In this document: in pieces, positions 45,601 to 53,982 of the stretch | Layout of the letters: every line of letters starts with the position of its first letter | How positions within the stretch are numbered: the stretch's first letter is position 1 | Assembly (NCBI GenBank): GCA_000621425.1 | Contig: KK211275.1 | Location: 1 to 64,000 of the forward strand | Direction: 5' to 3' | Source of the DNA: Lachnospiraceae bacterium AB2028 | Lineage (GTDB): Bacteria; Bacillota; Clostridia; Lachnospirales; Lachnospiraceae | Length of the DNA: 64,000 bases | Made by a program: the position numbers and the translations under genes | The notes under the pieces: model-generated | What the model was told of the DNA's origin: nothing | Database searches by the model: none | Seen by the model: only the letters and a program-made list of their open reading frames with translations

Positions 45601-46641
45601 GACGAAACATTCAGGAGCCGCATAAGACAGTGCAAAAATGTGGGACAGAGGATCGTTGTCAGCGAGATTGTTGAAACGGGCGAGACGGTTAATGCAATCA
45701 TAAGAAAGGTGGCCGACAATCCGGTGAACGGCGCGGAAGCTTATGCGGTGGCTGTACTAGATATCACATCCGAAACTGAGCAGACACTTACCTATACCGG
45801 TGTGGCAAGGGCTCTTTCTGCGGACTATATCGATCTTTATCATATCGATCTTGATACCGAGAAGTTTACCCAGTATTCGCCTGACAAGGACAGCCTGGAT
45901 ATGTCAGCTACCAGAAGCGGTGAGCATTTCTTTGAAAATGCCCACAATGATGCAATGCAGTTTTTGTATGAAGATGACAGGAAGTCTTTTGTCGAGGCAT
46001 TCACAAAGGAAAAGGTTATAAAGGCATTGGATGAGACCGGTGCTTTTACCCATACATACAGGGTAATGATCGAAGGTGTGGCAGATGCTTCGAATCCGGA
46101 TGAAACTACGGATGCATACAAGAAGCATAATGAGGGCAGGCCTATGTATGTCAGCATGAAGGTGGTGCGGCTCAACCGGAACGGCAATCATGTGGTAATG
46201 GCTGTTAACAATGTAGACGCCCAGATGAGACAGCAGGAACTGATAGACAGGCTGCGTGAGGAGACAGCCACTTATTCCAGGATATCCGCCCTTATGGGAA
46301 ATTTCATCGGAATATATACAGTGGATCCCAAGACCGGCAGCTATATGCAGTACAGCGCATCGGATGAATTTGCGGGTCTTGGTACTTCCAAAGTGGGAAC
46401 GGATTTCTTTGAGGACTCTCGGAATGAGATAGAGGGTGTAATAGCCCCCGAGGACTATTACTATTTCATGGCAGAGTTTACCAGGGAAAATGTCCTGTCA
46501 AAGACAGAGAACGGCGGGGTATATACCATAGGCTATCATCTTATGATGGCAGGAGAAAAGACAGAAATAATTCTAAGAGCCGGCATTGTGCAGGAAAAAG
46601 ACGGTCCCCAGCTTATAGTCGGTATTATTTCAGGGGAATAA
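42652..46641 (+). CDS. Large cyclic-di-GMP protein: sensor, GGDEF, degenerate GGDEF, EAL, PAS-like
   Basis: 1329 residues. ATG 42652 has GGGGGT eight bases upstream; the earlier ATG 42631 does not. Order: PAS-like N-terminus (to about 125), GAF-like (140-310), GGDEF (320-460, intact RAGGDEF at 392-396), second GGDEF-like (500-650) whose motif reads GQDHF, EAL (660-915) with EAL at 690-692, MSVNLSRTDFE, EITES, MDDFGSGYSS, IKFDMRF, CEGVE and QGYHF all present, then two PAS-like repeats. It should both make and hydrolyse c-di-GMP; no membrane helices, so it reads cytoplasmic signals. The last two repeats share YMQYS/FTQYS and DFFED/HFFEN patterns. Confidence 0.88.
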   Translation: MDFQALAERMPAMTCVVAVEKLPDGKKGHFKLVAGNKAYIDSIEHPAPGMKMLHDKFIPGSEYTEYITRDLNFEEYSYNAAINKKCLHSYAKPDRMDVWLNMIFLPIDAEDDEYGYCFYIMEVNFEPDSEALANTSAETAVSVLDTCIKLRGTNDFKATIQDVVLGISKLCDSEHCCILVMNEYERSCSVLAENIKEGSGLLPMQHYVDDAFYDIAESWIGTIAGSNCLIAKNDDDMQVIKERNPVWYESLTGAGAYNIVLFPLKSRSHLLGFMWALNFDSERAVRIKETLEVTTFILGSELGNYMLLDQLRMLSSKDMLTGVMNRNEMNNVVDRLSHGEKADVSAGVIFADLNGLKVVNDIEGHSAGDLLLKNAANVLRQFFDEKSIFRAGGDEFSIILTGVTQEDIDKHIENIRKESEKIAKLSFALGGAVEKNSSNVRMALRRADERMYEDKKLFYESLPEDVEQENSELLGNLTKEDVNRERNIFREMNYDFMTGLPSMTYFFKLAETGRRTMHESDIPSALLYINLNGLKFFNKRYGFSEGDALIKELARLIAEQFGEENSSRFGQDHFAVFTEEKDLEKKLKKLFSAMKTANGGKTLPVRVGIYQDSMGIVETSLACDRAKYACNISRDDYNSYFNYFDQKMLRREINRQYIIDNLDRAIAENWIKPFYQPIVRATNNLVCDEEALARWIDPEKGMLSPADFIPILEDTKLIYKVDLYILDSILERVNKQKAEGKLHLVPMSVNLSRTDFETCDIVEEICNRVDAAGVSRDLITIEITESVVGENFDFMKAQVKRFQDLGFPVWMDDFGSGYSSLDLLQEIQFDLIKFDMRFMRQFETSPKSRVILTELMRMAVSLGIETVCEGVETKEQVEFLREIGCTKLQGYHFCKPIPYEDVLERYRKGIQIGFENPGEYDYNRTLSSINLYDIGAVTNDKNESARRYYNTQPAAILECIGEETHAVRLNKSFSEFYKHYKNIDETFRSRIRQCKNVGQRIVVSEIVETGETVNAIIRKVADNPVNGAEAYAVAVLDITSETEQTLTYTGVARALSADYIDLYHIDLDTEKFTQYSPDKDSLDMSATRSGEHFFENAHNDAMQFLYEDDRKSFVEAFTKEKVIKALDETGAFTHTYRVMIEGVADASNPDETTDAYKKHNEGRPMYVSMKVVRLNRNGNHVVMAVNNVDAQMRQQELIDRLREETATYSRISALMGNFIGIYTVDPKTGSYMQYSASDEFAGLGTSKVGTDFFEDSRNEIEGVIAPEDYYYFMAEFTRENVLSKTENGGVYTIGYHLMMAGEKTEIILRAGIVQEKDGPQLIVGIISGE

Positions 46642-46667
46642 GCACCGGGTCGGCCTGCAAGATTGTT

Positions 46668-46696
46668 TTGACACGCTATAAGGCTTATGATAAAAT
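46668..46696 (+). promoter_or_regulatory. Promoter of the SCIFF locus
   Basis: TTGACA (46668-46673), 17 bases, TAAAAT (46691-46696); start near 46703. The best consensus match in the window. Confidence 0.8.
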
Positions 46697-46743
46697 ACAA
46701 CGGATAAAAGTGTAATAGTATTTTTCTTTAGGAGGAAAAAATA

Positions 46744-46890
46744 ATGAAACATATAAAGACTTTAAACACAAGAGACCTTAAGAAGAGCCTTAAGAACGGC
46801 GGATGCGGCGAGTGCCAGACATCATGCCAGTCAGCTTGCAAGACTTCCTGCACTGTAGGAAACCAGAGCTGTGAGAAGGTTTCAAAGTAA
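46744..46890 (+). CDS. scfA: SCIFF ranthipeptide precursor
   Basis: 48 residues, missed by length filters. MKHIKTLNTRDLKKS leader followed by a core with six Cys at 21, 24, 28, 32, 36 and 43 (CGECQTSCQSACKTSC), the 'six cysteines in forty-five' pattern. AGGAGGAAAAAATA precedes the ATG. The adjacent radical SAM enzyme forms thioether bridges from Cys to non-adjacent residues in this family. The biological role of SCIFF is not settled. Confidence 0.96.
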   Translation: MKHIKTLNTRDLKKSLKNGGCGECQTSCQSACKTSCTVGNQSCEKVSK

Positions 46891-46968
46891 GACTTGTAGC
46901 TACATTTAAACGGGCAAAAGGCAGCGGTTGTGTTGATCGCTGCTTTGTTGCGTATAATAAGGAAAACT

Positions 46969-48342
46969 ATGATACATGAATACAAAAGCCACGGATACAA
47001 TATTGTCCTGGACGTGAATTCCGGCAGTGTCCATGTGGTGGATGATTTGGCATACGAACTTATCCCCCTGATCGAAAAGGATATTGAGGCAGGACTTAGT
47101 GATGATGAGATCGCGCTTAAGCATGCGGGCTCTCTTCTTGACGTGGAAAAAAAGGATGTCGTAGAAGAAATCCTTGAGCTTAAGAATTTGGGGATGCTTT
47201 ACTCAGAGGACGTTTATAAGGATTCCATAGGAAGCTTTATGGAGCGGGAGACAGTGGTGAAAGCCATGTGTCTTCATATTGCCCATGCCTGCAATTTAGG
47301 TTGTAAGTACTGCTTCGCAGGAAAGGGTGAGTACTATGGGCCCTGCGGGCTTATGAGTTTCGAGGTGGGAAAGGCTGCCCTTGATTATCTGGTGGAGAAT
47401 TCCGGCACAAGGCATAATCTTGAGGTGGATTTTTTCGGTGGTGAGCCTCTTATGAACTGGGATGTGGTAAAGCAGCTGGTGGCATACGGCCGCAGCATAG
47501 AAAAGGAAAAGAATAAGAATTTCCGTTTTACCCTTACAACCAACGGAACACTTCTTGATGATGACATACTTGAATTTGCCAATAAGGAAATGAGCAATCT
47601 GGTGCTTTCCATAGACGGCCGTAAAGAGGTGCACGATTTCATGCGTCCTTACCGTAATGGAAAGAGCAGCTATGATGACATTCTTCCTAAGTATATTAAG
47701 GCTGCCGAGTCCAGAGACCAGATGAATTATTATGTCAGGGGTACATATACACACTTTAATACGGATTTTGCCGCAGATGTGATACACCTTGCGGATATGG
47801 GATTTAAGCAGATTTCTGTTGAGCCTGTAGTGGCGCCTGAGGAAGAAGAGTACGCACTTAAAAAGGAAGACCTGCCTATACTGTTAGAGCAGTATGATAT
47901 TCTGGCTGATGAAATGCTTAAGCGGAGGCGTGAAGGCAATCCATTCAATTTCTTCCATTTCATGATAGATCTTGAGGGCGGGCCCTGTGTATACAAGAGG
48001 CTTTCGGGATGCGGTGCAGGATGTGAGTATGTATCGGTAACCCCCTGGGGTGATATCTATCCCTGCCATCAGTTCGTAGGGCAGGAGGAATTCAAGCTGG
48101 GTTCTGTCTATGACGGAATAGAGAAAAAGGACCTGCAGAAGAAATTCCATGACTGCAATGTTTATTCTAAGCCGGAGTGTGAAAAGTGCTTTGCCAGGTA
48201 TTACTGCAGCGGTGGCTGCATGGCAAACTCACAGCACTTTACCGGAGATATATATGGTGCATATGAGACAGGATGTGAACTTCAGAGAAAGCGCGTGGAA
48301 TGTGCGATAATGCTCAAGGCTGCTGCAGCCGATGAGGAATAG
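46969..48342 (+). CDS. scfB: SCIFF maturase, radical SAM/SPASM thioether-forming enzyme
   Basis: 457 residues from ATG 46969 (AAGGAAAAC upstream; frame opens at 46930). An N-terminal recognition domain (about 1-90, PqqD-like RRE) precedes the radical SAM core with C108-x3-C112-x2-C115 (CNLGCKYC). The SPASM region holds the auxiliary cluster Cys (SGCGAGCEY, YPCHQF, CEKCFARYYCSGGC, GCELQRKRVEC). It makes thioether links in the SCIFF peptide encoded 78 bases upstream. Confidence 0.95.
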   Translation: MIHEYKSHGYNIVLDVNSGSVHVVDDLAYELIPLIEKDIEAGLSDDEIALKHAGSLLDVEKKDVVEEILELKNLGMLYSEDVYKDSIGSFMERETVVKAMCLHIAHACNLGCKYCFAGKGEYYGPCGLMSFEVGKAALDYLVENSGTRHNLEVDFFGGEPLMNWDVVKQLVAYGRSIEKEKNKNFRFTLTTNGTLLDDDILEFANKEMSNLVLSIDGRKEVHDFMRPYRNGKSSYDDILPKYIKAAESRDQMNYYVRGTYTHFNTDFAADVIHLADMGFKQISVEPVVAPEEEEYALKKEDLPILLEQYDILADEMLKRRREGNPFNFFHFMIDLEGGPCVYKRLSGCGAGCEYVSVTPWGDIYPCHQFVGQEEFKLGSVYDGIEKKDLQKKFHDCNVYSKPECEKCFARYYCSGGCMANSQHFTGDIYGAYETGCELQRKRVECAIMLKAAAADEE

Positions 48343-48353
48343 GAGGAGTAACT

Positions 48354-50795
48354 ATGAAGAAGTCAAAGGCGATAGTCGTATTACTGCTTATACTGGCAGT
48401 ACTCGGAGGATCGGGCTATCTTGTATGGAATGGTGTGGATACATCCACGGATGAGGACTATCTGGCTGCCAAGAATACAAAGCTTGGACTTGATCTTGCC
48501 GGTGGTGTCAGTATCACATACCAGGTAGTAGGAGATGAGGCACCCAGTAAATCCGATTTGGATGATACGGTATTCAAGCTCAGAAAGAGGGTTGACCAGT
48601 ATTCAACAGAGTCTAATGTATATCCCGAGGGTGACAGACGTATAACCATAGAGATCCCCGGTGTAACCGATGCAAATGCCATACTTGAGGATCTCGGTAA
48701 TCCCGGATCACTTTATTTCATACGTGCCGTGAGCTCAGCTGACGGAAGCTACAACTACGGACTTATGACTACTAAAACCGACGGCTATCAGGTATGTAAG
48801 GAAGACGATACCTATTTTGTAGGCATAGGTGATAACGCATATCTTTATGACAGGGAGACAGGTGATCCCCAGTATACATCTGACGGAAAGATGCTCAGCT
48901 ATACAGTCAAGAATCCTGATCATGTCCAGACCATGTATACGCTGACCAAGCCTATAAATGAAATCGTGGAAAACGGTGATGCAGTCCTTTCCGGAACTGA
49001 TGTTGCATCATCCGAGGCAAAGAGCTACACAGATGATTTTAATGTTGTACAGTATATCGTAAGTCTTGAGTTTACTGATAACGGTCGTACTGCATTTTCA
49101 CAGGCAACAGGAGAAGCTGCCGGCAGATCCGGACTTAATGGAACCATAGGAATTTACTATGATGGCGAGATGCTCTCTGTTCCGCATGTAAATGAGCAGA
49201 TTTCCGGCGGAAGTGCTCAGATAACAGGTATGGCTGATGCCGAGGAAGCACAGCGCCTTGCACAGAATATCCGTATCGGTGGACTTAAGCTTGAACTTGA
49301 AGAATTAAGGTCAAACGTAGTTGGCGCTCAGCTCGGTTCAGATGCTGTACGTACCAGCCTTATTGCCGGTATCATCGGACTTGCGCTTGTTATCGTGTTC
49401 ATGTGCATCATTTACAGGGTACCCGGTTTTGCAAGCTCCATAGCTCTTATGCTTTATTCACTGCTTGTAATACTTCTTATCAATCTGTTTGAACTGACAC
49501 TTACCCTTCCGGGTATCGCTGGTATCATTCTTTCCGTAGGTATGGCGGTGGATGCGAACGTTATCATATTTGCGCGAATTAAGGAAGAGCTTAAGGCTGG
49601 AAGCACTGTTGAAGATGCAATTAAAGCCGGTTTCTCAAAGGCTCTTTCAGCTATCATAGACGGTAATATCACAACACTCATTGCGGCAGTTGTTCTTATC
49701 GCAATGGGCAGCGGTACCATCAAGGGATTCGGTTATACCTTGGCACTTGGTATCATCCTGTCCATGTTTACTGCACTTGTAATCACCAAGTCATTGGTAA
49801 ATGCATTCTTTGCACTGGGGCTTAAAGCGCCGGCACTGTACGGAATGAGCGACGCACAGAAGGCAAAGGAAGACAAGATCATTCCTTTCTTAAGCAAGAA
49901 GGGAATATTCTTCGGCATATCACTGGGAATCATCGGCATCGGTATAGCTGCAATGATAATCTTCAGGCTTACCACAGGTGATGCGCTTAATTACAGCTTG
50001 GAGTTCAAGGGCGGAACTGCAACCACAGTTGCATTTACTGAGAATCCTTCAACTGATGTGATAAATAACGAGATAGTACCGAAGATTGAGGAAATCACAG
50101 GGGATGCAAATGTATCCTTCCAGACAGTTAATGACAGTAATGAGGTTATCTTCAAGTCAAGGGTAATGGATGTGGAACAGAGACAGGCATTCATAGATTA
50201 CATGACTGCCGAGCAGGGTGTTACAGAGACTCAGATCACATCTGAGACCATAGGTTCCACCATTTCAGGCGAGATGAAGAGGGAGTCATTAGTGGCCGTG
50301 CTTGTTGCTGCAGTCTGCATGCTGCTTTACATCTGGGTAAGGTTCAGCGATATCCGTTTCGGTGTCAGCTCGGTTGTAGCGCTCCTTCATGACGTAATGG
50401 TAACACTTACATTCTATGCACTTATCAGGCTGTCGGTAAGCTCTACGTTCATTGCTTGTATGCTTACTATAGTCGGATATTCCATAAATGCTACCATAGT
50501 CATATTCGACCGAATAAGAGAAAACAAGAAGGCTATGAAGCGTAAAGATACCTTGGACGGCATGGTTAATAAGAGCATATCCCAGACTCTTTCAAGAAGT
50601 ATTTTTACTTCACTGACCACAGTCATAATGGTAGTCGTACTTTACATACTGGGTGTTTCGTCCATAAGGGAATTCGCACTTCCACTGATCATCGGTCTTG
50701 TCTGCGGAACATATTCATCAGTATGCGTGACCGGTGCACTCTGGTATGTGCTCAGGGTTAAGTTCCCGCCTTCAGAAGAAGATGATGACGACTGA
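48354..50795 (+). CDS. secDF: SecD-SecF fusion protein translocase subunit
   Basis: 813 residues. SecD half: one helix (7-27), LGLDLAGGVSITYQV, large outer domain, then helices with GIAGIILSVGMAVDANVIIFARIKEEL. SecF half from about 515: NYSLEFKGGTATTVAF, outer domain, helices with TIVGYSINATIVIFDRIREN. Uses proton flow to pull exported proteins from SecYEG. Starts 12 bases after scfB and has AGGAGGAG. Confidence 0.97.
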   Translation: MKKSKAIVVLLLILAVLGGSGYLVWNGVDTSTDEDYLAAKNTKLGLDLAGGVSITYQVVGDEAPSKSDLDDTVFKLRKRVDQYSTESNVYPEGDRRITIEIPGVTDANAILEDLGNPGSLYFIRAVSSADGSYNYGLMTTKTDGYQVCKEDDTYFVGIGDNAYLYDRETGDPQYTSDGKMLSYTVKNPDHVQTMYTLTKPINEIVENGDAVLSGTDVASSEAKSYTDDFNVVQYIVSLEFTDNGRTAFSQATGEAAGRSGLNGTIGIYYDGEMLSVPHVNEQISGGSAQITGMADAEEAQRLAQNIRIGGLKLELEELRSNVVGAQLGSDAVRTSLIAGIIGLALVIVFMCIIYRVPGFASSIALMLYSLLVILLINLFELTLTLPGIAGIILSVGMAVDANVIIFARIKEELKAGSTVEDAIKAGFSKALSAIIDGNITTLIAAVVLIAMGSGTIKGFGYTLALGIILSMFTALVITKSLVNAFFALGLKAPALYGMSDAQKAKEDKIIPFLSKKGIFFGISLGIIGIGIAAMIIFRLTTGDALNYSLEFKGGTATTVAFTENPSTDVINNEIVPKIEEITGDANVSFQTVNDSNEVIFKSRVMDVEQRQAFIDYMTAEQGVTETQITSETIGSTISGEMKRESLVAVLVAAVCMLLYIWVRFSDIRFGVSSVVALLHDVMVTLTFYALIRLSVSSTFIACMLTIVGYSINATIVIFDRIRENKKAMKRKDTLDGMVNKSISQTLSRSIFTSLTTVIMVVVLYILGVSSIREFALPLIIGLVCGTYSSVCVTGALWYVLRVKFPPSEEDDDD

Positions 50796-50842
50796 TAAAA
50801 AGTATGTAGGAGAGTATTTTATATAATTTACGGAGGCCTAAA

Positions 50843-52000
50843 ATGGCAGAAGAAAATATAAGTAAATCAAAGAAAAAACGTCTGGCTATTGAAAAGGCAA
50901 GACAGGAACAAAAACAGAAAAAAGCAATGGCTATTGCCTGGGCAGTATTCATACCTACATTGATCGTGGTTATAGTAATGGCAGGAATAATGTTCTATCA
51001 GTCGACATTGCTCAATTATTCGCGGTATCTGACGGATTCCGGTGAAATAAAGGGTGTTAAGGATGGGGATGTGACCGTGGACATTGGCTCAATCAGTTTT
51101 TCAAAAGCTGAGCTTCTTCCTGAAGATGCGACAGTAGAGGCTGATATAGAGAGTATGCTAAAGAGCCATGAATACATTTCCGAGGATGGAAGCCTCAAAG
51201 CAGACCATGGTGATAAGGTAAATGTAAGCTATACGTCCACCATTGATGGTGTTTCATACAATGAAGCACTTGCTGCAGACGGCGGCGCAGATATGGTAAT
51301 TGACAATGAAACAATTTCTGCAGAATTCGACAGTGCCATTGTAGGACATAAGAAGGGGGATTCTTTCAGCGTTGAAGTTGCGTTTGCAGACGATGATGCG
51401 GATCCTGAAAGAGCCGGGAAGACTGCAGTTTACGAAGTGACGTTAGAGGGCATATATGCCACCCCTGAGCTTACTGATGAGTTTGTGGCAGCAAATACCG
51501 AATATGCAACGGTTGCGGAATACAGGCAGTCCATTGTAGATTCATATTATGACGGTAATCTTCGTTCAGCCTTAAGTTCGTCGCTTTCGGAAAACAGTGC
51601 CGTAAGCGCATATCCGGAGAACTATATCGACAATCTTGCAAAGGTGTATAACAATCAGTATGAACAGCAGCTGGAATCCTATAAGCAGTATTTCGGCCCG
51701 GATATTTATGGTTCAGTTTATGAAATGGCAGGCTATACCGATCAGGCATCCTACGATGCAATGCTGCGTGACCGGGCTAGGGAGGATACTGCCTATGCAA
51801 TGGAGCTTGAATATGTTTTCAAACAGTCAGGCCTTAGCAATACTGAAGATGAAGTAAGGCAGTATTACATAGACCAGGGAATGAGTACGGACGATATTGA
51901 TTCAGCAGTTAAAGCCTATGGACTCGGGTATCTTTCCCAGGCAGCGTTACAGAGTAAGGCTATGGACTACCTGGTTGAAAATGTGACGATAACAGATTAA
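50843..52000 (+). CDS. Membrane-anchored trigger-factor-like peptidyl-prolyl isomerase
   Basis: 385 residues. A lysine-rich cytoplasmic start and one helix (28-52) anchor an outer part: FKBP-type domain (about 125-205, GDKVNVSYTSTIDGV, FDSAIVGHKKGDSFSVEV) and a helical trigger-factor C-terminal region (220-385). This form is used by many Clostridia as an extracytoplasmic foldase. It follows secDF by 47 bases, which fits a role in folding exported proteins. Confidence 0.85.
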   Translation: MAEENISKSKKKRLAIEKARQEQKQKKAMAIAWAVFIPTLIVVIVMAGIMFYQSTLLNYSRYLTDSGEIKGVKDGDVTVDIGSISFSKAELLPEDATVEADIESMLKSHEYISEDGSLKADHGDKVNVSYTSTIDGVSYNEALAADGGADMVIDNETISAEFDSAIVGHKKGDSFSVEVAFADDDADPERAGKTAVYEVTLEGIYATPELTDEFVAANTEYATVAEYRQSIVDSYYDGNLRSALSSSLSENSAVSAYPENYIDNLAKVYNNQYEQQLESYKQYFGPDIYGSVYEMAGYTDQASYDAMLRDRAREDTAYAMELEYVFKQSGLSNTEDEVRQYYIDQGMSTDDIDSAVKAYGLGYLSQAALQSKAMDYLVENVTITD

Positions 52001-52016
52001 TGATTAATTGTTCATG

Positions 52017-52050
52017 CAGCACCGGATAAATGCCGGTGCTGTTTGTGTAT
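52017..52050 (+). terminator. Terminator after the PPIase gene
   Basis: CAGCACCGG-ATAAATG-CCGGTGCTG (52017-52041) followed by TTTGTGTATTT. Good stem, imperfect T tract. Confidence 0.7.
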
Positions 52051-52116
52051 TTATCAAACTATGCGAGTAGGGGGATTTTATTACCCCTACTCGATTTGAA
52101 ATGGGAGTTAATTCAG

Positions 52117-53910
52117 ATGCCGGCATGGTTTTTAATCCGGAAAAGTGGAAATTTCACTGAACTTGGACGTGAATGGAACGTCCCTACCGCAGTTGCGCGG
52201 CTTATGTGTAACAGGGGCATAGAAGGCTCTGAGGCTGCAGAAGAATACCTTCATGGCGGGCTTACGTTTATGCATGATCCGGCACTTTTTAAAGATATGG
52301 ATAAGGCTGCATCTGTCATTGCCGGGGCGGTCAGATCAGGAAGGCATATCCGTGTGATTGGCGACTATGACATAGACGGGGTATGCTCCACGGCTATCCT
52401 TGTAAGGGGACTAAGGGCGGTCGGTGGCAACGTGGACTATATAATTCCTCACAGGATCAGGGACGGGTATGGAATGAACCCGGATATGATCACAAAGGCC
52501 GCCGAAGACGGAGTAGAGTTTATTCTTACTTGCGATAATGGTATAGCTGCATCCAATGAGGCGAAACTTGCAAAAGAGCTGGGGATTACCTTGGTCATAA
52601 CAGATCATCATGAAGTGCCTTACGAGGAAAAAGATGGAGTAAGACGTTATTTACTGCCGGAAGCAATGGCGATAGTCGACCCGAAACAGGAGGACTGTAA
52701 GTATCCTTTTTCTGGGATTTGTGGCGGCATGATCGCATATAAGTTTATAAAATATATATATGCTAATGGAATGACCGGATCAGAGCATTCTGCGGTATAT
52801 GTGGATAAAGATTTTGATGATGAACTGCTGCAGTTGGCGGCATTTGCGACCGTTGGGGATATAATGGAGCTGAAGGATGAGAATCGTGTAGCGGTAAAGG
52901 AAGGCCTAAGGCTTATGAGCAGGAAACCTGCAAGGGGGCTGTCTGAACTTATCACAGCTTTAGGTCTGTCAGGAACGGAAATCTCTGCTTTTCATTTAGG
53001 ATTTGTCCTGGGGCCTTGCATAAATGCTACCGGGCGCATAGATTCAGCTGACAGAGCGTTGTCTCTTTTAGTAGAAGATGATGTAAATTCTGCCATGCGG
53101 ATTGCCGGGGAACTCAAGGAAATGAATGAGTCCCGCAAGAATATGACGGAAGAAGCCGTAAAGCTTGCAAAGGCGCAGATAGAGGCTGGCATGCATGATA
53201 AAATGAAGGTACTGGTCATATTCCTTCCTGATTGTCATGAAAGCATTGCTGGTATTGTAGCAGGAAGGATGCGGGAGTTCTGCAATAAGCCCGTATTTAT
53301 AGTTACACGTGCGGAGCAGGGACTTAAAGGGTCCGGACGGTCTGTAGAAGCATATCATATGTATGATGCCATGACAGAAATAAAGGATGTGTTTACCAAG
53401 TATGGCGGACATGCACAAGCGGCAGGGTTTTCACTGGAAGAGAACAGGCTGGGTGAGATGCGCAGGCGCCTAAATGAGAACTGTCACCTGACGGATGCGG
53501 ATCTTCAGGGGAAATTGCTTATTGATATGGAACTGCCGTTATCATATGCAAATGGGATGCTGGCAGATGCTCTGGAGATTATGGAACCCTTTGGAAACGG
53601 AAATCCGAAACCTGTTTTTGCGCGTAGAGGGCTTGTGTTCAAAAAGATGCGCATGATAGGAAAAAACGGTACCGGCGCAAAAATAAGTGTGACCGATGAT
53701 GGAAAAACATTTGAGCTGGTGACATTTAAGAGAGCTGCGGATTTTATAGAGAGTATTCGAAATAAGTACGGAGAGAATGCCGCTGCATTTGCTGAAAGTG
53801 GGCAGGAATCCGATGGGCAGATAACATTTTCTGCCGCATATGGTGTACAATGGAATGAGTTTAGGGGCGAGAAGTCGGTTCAGCTGCTCATGCAGGATTA
53901 TATCATGTGA
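52117..53910 (+). CDS. recJ: Single-stranded-DNA-specific exonuclease RecJ
   Basis: 597 residues from ATG 52117 (MPAWFLIRKSGNFTELGREW); the frame opens at 52030 within the preceding terminator, which is unlikely to be coding. DHH motifs: VIGDYDIDGVCSTAIL, TCDNGIAASNEAK, VITDHHEVP, and the DHHA1 GGHAQAAGFSLEE. Works in recombination and mismatch repair. Near the short end of the RecJ length range; no C-terminal extension. Confidence 0.93.
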   Translation: MPAWFLIRKSGNFTELGREWNVPTAVARLMCNRGIEGSEAAEEYLHGGLTFMHDPALFKDMDKAASVIAGAVRSGRHIRVIGDYDIDGVCSTAILVRGLRAVGGNVDYIIPHRIRDGYGMNPDMITKAAEDGVEFILTCDNGIAASNEAKLAKELGITLVITDHHEVPYEEKDGVRRYLLPEAMAIVDPKQEDCKYPFSGICGGMIAYKFIKYIYANGMTGSEHSAVYVDKDFDDELLQLAAFATVGDIMELKDENRVAVKEGLRLMSRKPARGLSELITALGLSGTEISAFHLGFVLGPCINATGRIDSADRALSLLVEDDVNSAMRIAGELKEMNESRKNMTEEAVKLAKAQIEAGMHDKMKVLVIFLPDCHESIAGIVAGRMREFCNKPVFIVTRAEQGLKGSGRSVEAYHMYDAMTEIKDVFTKYGGHAQAAGFSLEENRLGEMRRRLNENCHLTDADLQGKLLIDMELPLSYANGMLADALEIMEPFGNGNPKPVFARRGLVFKKMRMIGKNGTGAKISVTDDGKTFELVTFKRAADFIESIRNKYGENAAAFAESGQESDGQITFSAAYGVQWNEFRGEKSVQLLMQDYIM

Positions 53911-53982
53911 TATTTTGGGAAGATTGTGGGTGTGTGAAACACGAAACAATCCGAATAGGAAGTTGATTTTACGGAGGGCATT

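Noticed and set aside
52030-52116. A longer N-terminus for RecJ
   Set aside because: It overlaps the terminator of the previous gene; the family start MPAWFLI fits 52117.
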